The notes under the pieces: generated by a model
Told to the model about the DNA's origin: nothing
What the model saw: only the letters and a program-made list of their open reading frames with translations
The model's database searches: none
NCBI GenBank assembly: GCA_002371335.1
Contig: DFHP01000135.1
Coordinates: forward strand, 1 to 11,660
Length of the DNA: 11,660 nucleotides
Direction of reading: 5' to 3'
Source of the DNA: Eubacterium sp. UBA3720
GTDB taxonomy: Bacteria; Bacillota; Clostridia; Lachnospirales; Lachnospiraceae
Made by a program: the position numbers and the translations under genes
Shown: in pieces, positions 7,366 through 11,660 of the stretch
Numbering within the stretch: the stretch's first letter is position 1
Layout: the number at the start of each line of letters is the position of its first letter

Positions 7366-7887
7366 ATGTGTGAAAAAGTCAGAGAAGATGAGCTCAGAGT
7401 TCGTAAAAAGTATGAAAAACTGACAAAGCTTTTGATTGCCCGGAAAATTACTGTTACGACGATGGAAAGCGCCACGTCCGGACAGATCGCGTCTCTTATC
7501 ACGGATACGGAAGGAGCCTCGGCAATCATGAAGGGAGCCTTCATTACATACAGCAATGAGGCGAAGATAAAACAGGGCGTGCCGGCGGGGGTTCTGGAGA
7601 AATATTCAGTATATTCTCCGGAAACTGCAGAATGTATGGCAAAAGCCTGTGCAAAAATCTATGGCGCGGACATCGGCATTGGAGTCACAGGAACCATGGG
7701 AAATGTGGATCCTGCCAACGAAGAATCATCGGTACCGGGACAGGTCTATTTTGCCATTGCGATCAAAGGCGATGTCTTCTCTTATTACAGGGAGCTGAAG
7801 CCCCGGCCGACCCGGCTGGCATACAAGATGAAGGTGGCAGAGGAAGTATGCGACGAATTGATGAGGCGGCTGGATCAAGGGATTTAA
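7366..7887 (+). CDS. CinA C-terminal-domain amidohydrolase (PncC-like)
   Basis: This 173-residue protein matches the stand-alone CinA-C/PncC family, which deamidates nicotinamide mononucleotide to nicotinate mononucleotide in NAD recycling. Family landmarks are TMESATSGQIASLIT (32-46), where ESATSG replaces the usual ESCTGG but keeps the Ser, then TEGAS (48-52), TYSNEAK (61-67) and GVTGTMGNVDP (106-116), a variant of the TGxxGP loop. About 18 residues precede the domain. The start at 7366 has GGGAG upstream. The N-terminal MoaB-like half of full CinA is absent, as usual for PncC. The altered motifs suggest a subfamily, and activity on NMN is inferred only. It stands alone on plus, divergent from the FKBP gene. 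Confidence 0.85.
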   Translation: MCEKVREDELRVRKKYEKLTKLLIARKITVTTMESATSGQIASLITDTEGASAIMKGAFITYSNEAKIKQGVPAGVLEKYSVYSPETAECMAKACAKIYGADIGIGVTGTMGNVDPANEESSVPGQVYFAIAIKGDVFSYYRELKPRPTRLAYKMKVAEEVCDELMRRLDQGI

Positions 7888-7995
7888 CTCAGTGGCGTGT
7901 GACAATCCCCGAATGAGTTGAAGCCTCCGGCGGTTCGCAGCCGCACTCAGTGGAAGGGGCTTCGCCCCGGGCGCGGCGCGGCAAGAACGCCGGAG
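7886..7995 (+). repeat. Structured dispersed repeat, copy B
   Basis: The element starts inside the CinA-like stop codon: AACTCA 7886-7891 pairs with TGAGTT 7914-7919. Then GCCTCCGGCGG (7923-7933) opens a larger arm in which CTCCGGCG 7925-7932 pairs perfectly with CGCCGGAG 7988-7995. That arm encloses GCCGC/GCGGC and a GGGGC-TTC-GCCCC hairpin. ACTCAGTGG occurs twice (7887-7895, 7945-7953). Copy A at 6295-6396 on minus shares the sequence 7903-7933 and the AACTCA/TGAGTT stem but has different hairpin arms. Confidence 0.65.
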
Positions 7996-8051
7996 ACGTT
8001 CCTGAATTGCGAAACGCCGTCCGCAGACAAAACCTTTCCTGCGCTGCTTTT

Positions 8052-8063
8052 ACGTGATCACGT
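8052..8063. other. 12-bp perfect palindrome
   Basis: ACGTGATCACGT is fully self-complementary. It sits in the 491-bp non-coding stretch 7888-8378, which otherwise holds repeat copy B and the putative promoter region of the small membrane protein. It may be an operator. Confidence 0.4.
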
Positions 8064-8234
8064 CCGACCGTTGAGTATGTAGCGGGAAGCTCTGATATAA
8101 GATATTTCCGGACAGGAAACTTCTGAAAGATGTAGATGCGTTTTAAGGTTATGGAAAGGTTATGCAATAATATGTTATGGATATTCGGCTTTTAGGTTGA
8201 GATACAGCATGTAAATTATAGATAAGAAAAAAAC

Positions 8235-8264
8235 ATGACAGAGATGTCAGAGAAGTACTATATA
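8235..8264 (+). promoter_or_regulatory. Candidate promoter with a dyad over the -35
   Basis: ATGACA 8235-8240 and TATATA 8259-8264 are 18 bp apart. The dyad TGACA-GAGA-TGTCA (8236-8249) overlaps the -35, a typical placement for a repressor site. It lies about 115 bp before the small membrane-protein gene, leaving a long leader. Confidence 0.4.
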
Positions 8265-8378
8265 TACATCAGGATCACCCGGTCTCAGAGTCCAAAAGAG
8301 GCAGCAAAAGAGTATAAGATACATAAGCAGGGATGATGCGTACCGGGATCACACTAAAAGAAGAAAGGAAATAACATT

Positions 8379-8651
8379 ATGAAAAGAACAAATACAAATA
8401 CAAAAGCCAAAAAAAATCGTTTTGCATTTATCGCAGCAATATTATTATTCGTTGCGGGTTCCGCAACATTGATCCGTGGAGTATGCGACATCGAGAGAGG
8501 AACGAGCATACATGAAGCGAGAATCGGATATATGAATATGAAAAATGACGCAGTGGTAAGTCAGGGAACGATCAATTCCAGAAGCACTGTCGTAACAAAT
8601 TATGACGGATACAAAGATCTGAAAGTTGAAACGTTGACTCTGGGCAAATAA
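8379..8651 (+). CDS. Small one-TM protein of unknown function
   Basis: This 90-residue protein has a Lys/Arg-rich start (about 1-13), one hydrophobic helix (about 14-34, FAFIAAILLFVAGSATLI), and a polar tail of about 55 residues ending in VETLTLGK. The basic head and following helix suggest a signal-anchor with the tail outside the cell; a cleavable signal is less likely, as no clear site is visible. I recognise no family. AAAGGA lies 9 nt before ATG 8379. It is preceded by a long leader and followed by two strong hairpins, so it appears to be a single-gene unit. Function is unknown. Confidence 0.6.
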   Translation: MKRTNTNTKAKKNRFAFIAAILLFVAGSATLIRGVCDIERGTSIHEARIGYMNMKNDAVVSQGTINSRSTVVTNYDGYKDLKVETLTLGK

Positions 8652-8707
8652 ACTGCCCCGATGATACGAAAGATATCAGAAAAGTCTGCATAAATATTCA
8701 AGTCTCG

Positions 8708-8743
8708 CCCGCGCCAAGTCTCGCCCGCGAGACTTGGCGCGGG
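8708..8743. terminator. Perfect 16-bp hairpin after the small gene
   Basis: CCCGCGCCAAGTCTCG 8708-8723 pairs with 8728-8743 with a 4-nt loop. CAAGTCTCGCCCGCG is duplicated (8699-8713, 8715-8729), so a competing register exists. There is no T-tract, so the terminator role between the convergent genes is inferred. Confidence 0.5.
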
Positions 8744-8772
8744 ATTAGGGTCAGCTTCGGCTGACCCTAATC
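8743..8772. terminator. Perfect 13-bp hairpin with a UUCG-type loop
   Basis: GATTAGGGTCAGC 8743-8755 pairs with 8760-8772 around TTCG, an unusually stable tetraloop in RNA. It shares its first base with the end of the previous hairpin, so the two could stack. No T-run follows on either strand. Confidence 0.5.
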
Positions 8773-8909
8773 ACTGCGCATCCACGCGGAGCGTTTATCC
8801 CGGTGGGGTCTTCTCACACGGAGAGAACAAAGTCCGCGAGCTGACTTCCGGGAACCGTTTTTTGCGTTATGGAAATTACAATTACTTCCTATGAAACGAA
8901 AAATGTTTT

Positions 8910-9401
8910 TTATTTATACAGACGAATGCTAAGAGTAGCATAGTACTCGGCATTGTTTTTTTCGTATTCATAGGTAGTGCCGTTGTTTGGCGAGAAATTT
9001 GATATCACGCATTTGTAACGGCCGCCGCCAAGAGAGAGTTCCATTCCCTTTATTTTATTTTCTGATTTTAATGTGCGGACAGCGGTGCTGTTCTTCTGAT
9101 TCAGATAGCCGATCTTATGACCGTTGACGACTACGTCCAGATGATCGTTTTCGGTATCGGAGGTGAGCTCGATCGGTTCTGTTATATAATGGTACTGGTA
9201 GATACGGCGGTCAATAAGGCGGCGGTCGATCAGATCGCTTTTTCCGTAGTCGTGATTAGGATTCGGCTGGGCAAGTGCGGCGATAGACAGCTGGTTTTCT
9301 TCAAGACCTTCTACCTGCACGGAAATTTTCTCCGGAAGAGGTGAATTCAGATCAAATGTAAGGGAAATGTTCTTTTTTTCTCTTTTGCCAAAAAGTTTCA
9401 T
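8910..9401 (-). CDS. Small soluble protein, HIRAN-like segment suspected
   Basis: This 163-residue protein has no signal peptide or membrane helix. It opens with a basic stretch (MKLFGKREKK) and contains a tandem duplication LIDRR-LIDRR (57-66). The segment about 85-131 reads NDHLDVVVNGHKIGYL, then STAVRTLKSENKIKGMELSLGGGRYKC. This resembles HIRAN-type folds, where 'VxxxGxxIGYL' is followed by a helix and a second strand pair; that is a weak judgement by eye. A Tyr/Asn-rich segment precedes the C-terminal strand. AAAGGAGG lies before ATG 9401, and a strong promoter is 100 bp upstream, so it is very likely expressed. Function is unknown. Confidence 0.65.
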   Translation of the reverse strand: MKLFGKREKKNISLTFDLNSPLPEKISVQVEGLEENQLSIAALAQPNPNHDYGKSDLIDRRLIDRRIYQYHYITEPIELTSDTENDHLDVVVNGHKIGYLNQKNSTAVRTLKSENKIKGMELSLGGGRYKCVISNFSPNNGTTYEYEKNNAEYYATLSIRLYK

Positions 9402-9497
9402 TATAATCTCCTCCTTTGGGCGAATTGTAAAATAAATTCAACGTGACAAGATGAAATTCTTGGAAAGTTCTAAAAAATATGAAATATTTATAGTTAA

Positions 9498-9527
9498 ATT
9501 ATAAGGAAATTTTGGTAATAAAGTCAA
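9498..9527 (-). promoter_or_regulatory. Promoter of the 163-residue protein gene
   Basis: On minus, TTGACT (9527-9522) and TATAAT (9503-9498) are separated by 18 bp, about 97 bp before the ATG. It is close to the sigma-A consensus. Confidence 0.75.
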
Positions 9528-9555
9528 TATGCGCATAGCATAAATTGTGGTTTTG

Positions 9556-9584
9556 TTGACAAATATTTGACCTGTTTGTAAAAT
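9556..9584 (+). promoter_or_regulatory. Strong divergent promoter before the omega-RNA-like region and HAD gene
   Basis: TTGACA 9556-9561 and TAAAAT 9579-9584 are 17 bp apart. Transcription would begin near 9591, over 200 nt before the HAD start, so a structured leader or separate small RNA is made. Confidence 0.75.
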
Positions 9585-9590
9585 CAAAGA

Positions 9591-9680
9591 CGGCTCATGC
9601 AGGGGCATTGTTTATCTCAGTGTGAGAAGCCCCCGCTTCTTAAGCGGCGGGTTATGACAGGCTCGTCTCAGCGAGACTTG
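9591..9680 (+). ncRNA. IS200/IS605 right-end / omega-RNA-like structured RNA (putative)
   Basis: GGGGC 9602-9606 can pair with GCCCC 9629-9633 around a small hairpin, TCTCA-GTG-TGAGA (9615-9627). Alternatively CCGCTT 9633-9638 pairs with AAGCGG 9642-9647, extended by CCC/GGG. The string GAGAAGCCCCCGCTTC, then AAGCGG and GGTTATGAC, strongly resembles right ends of IS605/IS1341 elements, where the TnpB guide-RNA scaffold ends. Another stem, GTCTC-AGC-GAGAC, lies at 9665-9677. No TnpB or TnpA gene is near. It may be a relic, an orphan guide-like RNA or a HAD-gene leader; the family link is from memory of such ends. Confidence 0.4.
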
Positions 9681-9800
9681 AGGAACTGAACCCCGGAAAT
9701 ATGCAAAAGTATTTTGCCGAAGGCGGAAATGATAAGCGCAGGGATCGCGGAAGGGTAAAAGGCATGGATAAAATACGTGGACAAAGGGCAGGAAATATAG

Positions 9801-10628
9801 ATGGAACGAAATATTAAACTGGTAGCGATGGATCTGGATTTTACATTGCTTGACGACAGGAAAGAAATATCAGAGCATACCCGGGAGGTCCTGAAAGAGG
9901 CAGCGTCCCGCGGAGTTCATATTGTGCCCGCGACAGGAAGGGTCTTTAAGGCGGTTCCGGAATTTCTCAGAGTGACTGAGGGTATCCGGTATTATATTCT
10001 TTGCAATGGAGCCACGATCTATGACCGGGCGGAGGATAAGGTGATCTATACGAATCATCTTCCCAAAGAGACTGTATTTCAGATACTGGATGTTTTTGAC
10101 AAATATGACTGTACTGAGGATATTTACAGAAACGGTCAGGGATATATGGAAGCGAAATATAGAGATAATCTATCCTATTATGGAGTGTCAGGACCGATGT
10201 ATGATATGGTCCTCCGCACCAGAAAGCAGGTTGAAAATCTTCGACGGACGATCGAGGAGGAGCCTTCAGGTATCGAGAAAACGCAGGGATTTTTCCGCTC
10301 AGAGGAAGAACGGGAACAATGCATGCGGGAACTGAAAGCGTTGAACATCGCCAGCGTTTCCAGTTCGCTGTTTAATAATATTGAGGTAAATATGTTTAAT
10401 TGTGATAAAGGTGACGGGCTGGAGCATCTGGCAGCACATCTGGGTATTCCTATAGCGCAGGTCATGGCGTGCGGAGACGCGGACAATGATACGATGATGA
10501 TAAAAGCTGCAGGTTTATCGGTCGTCATGGAAAACGGCGCCCCCAAGCTGAAGGAAATGGCCGACTTTATCACCAGAACAAACAATGAAGACGGAGTAGC
10601 GTACGCCATCGAAAAATTTGTCCTGTAA
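9801..10628 (+). CDS. Cof-type HAD-IIB phosphatase
   Basis: This 275-residue cytosolic protein is of the HAD-IIB (Cof/YbiV) group, which removes phosphate from sugar phosphates, nucleotides or cofactors. Motif I is DLDFTLLDD with Asp11 and Asp13; the usual DxDGT glycine is Phe14. Motif II is ATGR (Thr45), motif III is Lys203 in CDKGDGL, and motif IV is GDADND (225-230). The IIB cap lies between about 85 and 190. Length is typical. An AGGAAA site precedes ATG 9801. All catalytic residues are present, so activity is likely despite the Gly-to-Phe change. Substrate cannot be told. A tandem repeat begins just after its stop. Confidence 0.92.
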   Translation: MERNIKLVAMDLDFTLLDDRKEISEHTREVLKEAASRGVHIVPATGRVFKAVPEFLRVTEGIRYYILCNGATIYDRAEDKVIYTNHLPKETVFQILDVFDKYDCTEDIYRNGQGYMEAKYRDNLSYYGVSGPMYDMVLRTRKQVENLRRTIEEEPSGIEKTQGFFRSEEEREQCMRELKALNIASVSSSLFNNIEVNMFNCDKGDGLEHLAAHLGIPIAQVMACGDADNDTMMIKAAGLSVVMENGAPKLKEMADFITRTNNEDGVAYAIEKFVL

Positions 10629-10632
10629 ACAT

Positions 10633-10767
10633 GGAACCGGGGACGGAGACATGTTTCACGGAACCGGGGACGGAGACGCGTTTCATGGAACCGGGGACGG
10701 TGACGCGTTTCACGGAATCAGGAATGAAGGCTAGTTTCATGGGAGCGGGAACGGAGCCTTGTTATAA
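10633..10767. repeat. Five 27-bp tandem repeats of the GGAACCGGGGACGGAG family
   Basis: Units start at 10633, 10660, 10687, 10714 and 10741. The first three are nearly identical (GGAACCGGGGACGG), and the last two have decayed. The array starts 5 bp after the HAD stop, the same placement as the array abutting the hydratase stop. Because 27 is a multiple of three, an open frame (10631-10882) reads nine-residue repeats such as MEPGTETCF and TEPGTETRF. It has no ribosome site of its own and I regard it as a by-product, though a coupled peptide is not excluded. Confidence 0.85.
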
Positions 10768-10770
10768 AGA

Positions 10771-10807
10771 AAAAGGGTCTGCGGCGTTTATGCCACAGAC
10801 CTTTTTT
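10771..10807. terminator. Bidirectional intrinsic terminator
   Basis: GGTCTG 10776-10781 pairs with CAGACC 10796-10801, and GGC pairs with GCC inside. The stem is flanked by AAAA(G) on the left and TTTTTT 10802-10807 on the right. It would stop the HAD transcript on plus and the DUF5684-like transcript on minus. Confidence 0.85.
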
Positions 10808-10882
10808 GAGGTAATATGTATGATTCAGAATTGTTTCTTGCTTTTATATTATAGTGTGTTTTTTTCTGCCTTCGCTCTTTGA

Positions 10883-11353
10883 TCATGCTGCAGCGCCGAT
10901 GTACTGAGAATTTCCAAGTCCCAGGAAGATTGTCTGCAGATCAGTGAAGAGGACTCCGAAAACTGTCATGCCCATTCCGTGTCCGAAAGCTCTGGAAAGG
11001 TGAGAGATGCTTCTGATCTTAACTACCAGCAATGCGATTGAGAATACAAGTCCGACAAGAAGACAAATCAGCTGCGGTACACCAACTAATGAAGCTGCTA
11101 TCTGCTGGAAAGTAAAGGTCAGGATAAAAAGAGCGAGAGATACGAAGAAGATCGAGCCGCGCCATACATTTTTCAGCATGACATATTCGCTGTAAAACGG
11201 GATGAGCGATTTCCAGCCTTTCTCGCCGAATTTGTTGAACATTTTCCATTTTGCAATTAACGTTATGATAAAAAGAACGAGAACTGCTGCGGATACGAAG
11301 AGGTTAAACGGGGTTAAAACGTAGTTGGTTGATGTGATGTTGAAGTTTGTCAT
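10883..11353 (-). CDS. DUF5684-like four-TM membrane protein
   Basis: This 156-residue integral membrane protein has helices at about 15-34, 66-84, 92-112 and 128-146. Between helices 1 and 2 is the conserved-looking AKWKMFNKFGEKGWKSLIPFY (34-54). This matches the pattern of DUF5684 proteins (W..F.K.G..GW..lIPiYn), which are common in Firmicutes and of unknown role; some are fused to signal peptidase regions. The C-terminal ...GNSQYIGAAA is also usual for this group. AAAGGAG precedes ATG 11353 by 10 nt. It converges on the HAD gene across a shared terminator. Family placement is by memory of the motif. Confidence 0.75.
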   Translation of the reverse strand: MTNFNITSTNYVLTPFNLFVSAAVLVLFIITLIAKWKMFNKFGEKGWKSLIPFYSEYVMLKNVWRGSIFFVSLALFILTFTFQQIAASLVGVPQLICLLVGLVFSIALLVVKIRSISHLSRAFGHGMGMTVFGVLFTDLQTIFLGLGNSQYIGAAA

Positions 11354-11513
11354 AATGTTTTTTCTCCTTTTCTTTTGTGTTTGTGTTTTTTATTTTTTTG
11401 TTTTGTGTTTACCCTTTGTTTCCTGGGATGGTTATAATATAAAACTTAAACATAAACCTAAAACATAAAAAACATTTAGAGATACTTATACATACCTTTC
11501 GTTATTCTTAATG

Positions 11514-11540
11514 AAACCGGGGACTGAGATAAGTTCCAAA
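11514..11540 (+). repeat. Solitary degenerate copy of the GGAACCGGGGACGGAG repeat
   Basis: GAAACCGGGGACTGAGAT followed by AAGTTCC matches the unit at 3589-3619, including its AGTTCC end, with a few changes. It lies in the 307-bp non-coding end of the window (11354-11660), which otherwise shows AT-rich DNA and an outward promoter. Confidence 0.65.
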
Positions 11541-11570
11541 AATAAAAAGTATAAATTTTCTGAAAAATAG

Positions 11571-11599
11571 TTGACAAAACAAGATGGATTCTGTATTAT
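11571..11599 (+). promoter_or_regulatory. Strong promoter pointing out of the window
   Basis: TTGACA 11571-11576 and TATTAT 11594-11599 are 17 bp apart. The predicted start is near 11606. The first ATG after it (11620s) stops within three codons, so the served gene or leader lies beyond the end. Confidence 0.8.
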
Positions 11600-11660
11600 A
11601 TATTTATCAAAAGAAAAGAGATGAACAAATAAAAATATAATATTTCTTTATTCAGATACT

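Noticed and set aside
7889..8167. 92-codon minus frame over repeat copy B
   Set aside because: No ribosome site, composition driven by the GC-rich hairpins, no recognisable protein.
9591..9800. Known riboswitch or housekeeping RNA (6S, SRP, RNase P, T-box) before the HAD gene
   Set aside because: None of the conserved cores I know for these RNAs is visible; the IS605-end resemblance is stronger.
10631..10882. 83-codon frame reading EPGTET repeats
   Set aside because: It arises from 27-bp tandem DNA repeats and runs through the terminator with no ribosome site; noted under the repeat.
11620..11640. Gene start after the last promoter (ATGAACAAATAA)
   Set aside because: It stops after three codons; the real gene or a leader lies outside the window.

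Overview
The window looks like a chromosomal segment of a gut-type Firmicute, most likely a Lachnospiraceae-like Clostridium relative. The reasons are strong AAGGAGG-type Shine-Dalgarno sites, TTGACA/TATAAT promoters, moderate GC, a fused mannitol EIICBA and a DUF5684-like membrane protein. The assignment is inferred from protein style and is not proved.

Layout. 1-153 is the C-terminal tail of a regulator, probably the PTS EIIA-like end of an MtlR/BglG-type activator. It is followed by mtlA (mannitol EIICBA, 181-2034) and mtlD (mannitol-1-phosphate dehydrogenase, 2406-3548). Together these import and phosphorylate mannitol and oxidise mannitol-1-P to fructose-6-P. The 371-bp mtlA-mtlD gap is filled by a hairpin and a ~230-bp imperfect palindrome. 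mtlD faces a convergent aconitase-superfamily hydratase resembling E. coli YbhJ (6038-3762, minus). Between their stops lies a folded array of a GGAACCGGGGACGGAG repeat. Next on minus is a SlyD-like FKBP prolyl isomerase (6938-6507), then a divergent CinA-C/PncC-like amidohydrolase (7366-7887).

From 7888 the DNA is accessory in character. It holds a copy of a structured dispersed repeat (inverted partner at 6295-6396), a one-TM small protein (8379-8651), two abutting perfect hairpins (8708-8772), a small protein of unknown function on minus (9401-8910), and divergent promoters. One of these promoters reads into an IS200/IS605 right-end or omega-RNA-like hairpin region (9602-9651) and onward into a Cof-type HAD phosphatase (9801-10628). 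A five-unit 27-bp tandem version of the GGAACCGGGGACGGAG repeat follows the HAD stop. A shared bidirectional terminator comes next, then a four-TM DUF5684-like protein (11353-10883, minus). The window ends with a strong outward promoter (11571-11599) whose gene lies outside.

The protein-coding content is mostly ordinary metabolism. The unusual content is the density of structured, repeated, non-coding DNA in nearly every intergenic gap: three unrelated repeat types plus a possible orphan omega-RNA-like locus. No complete defence system, CRISPR array, transposase gene, tRNA or rRNA was found.
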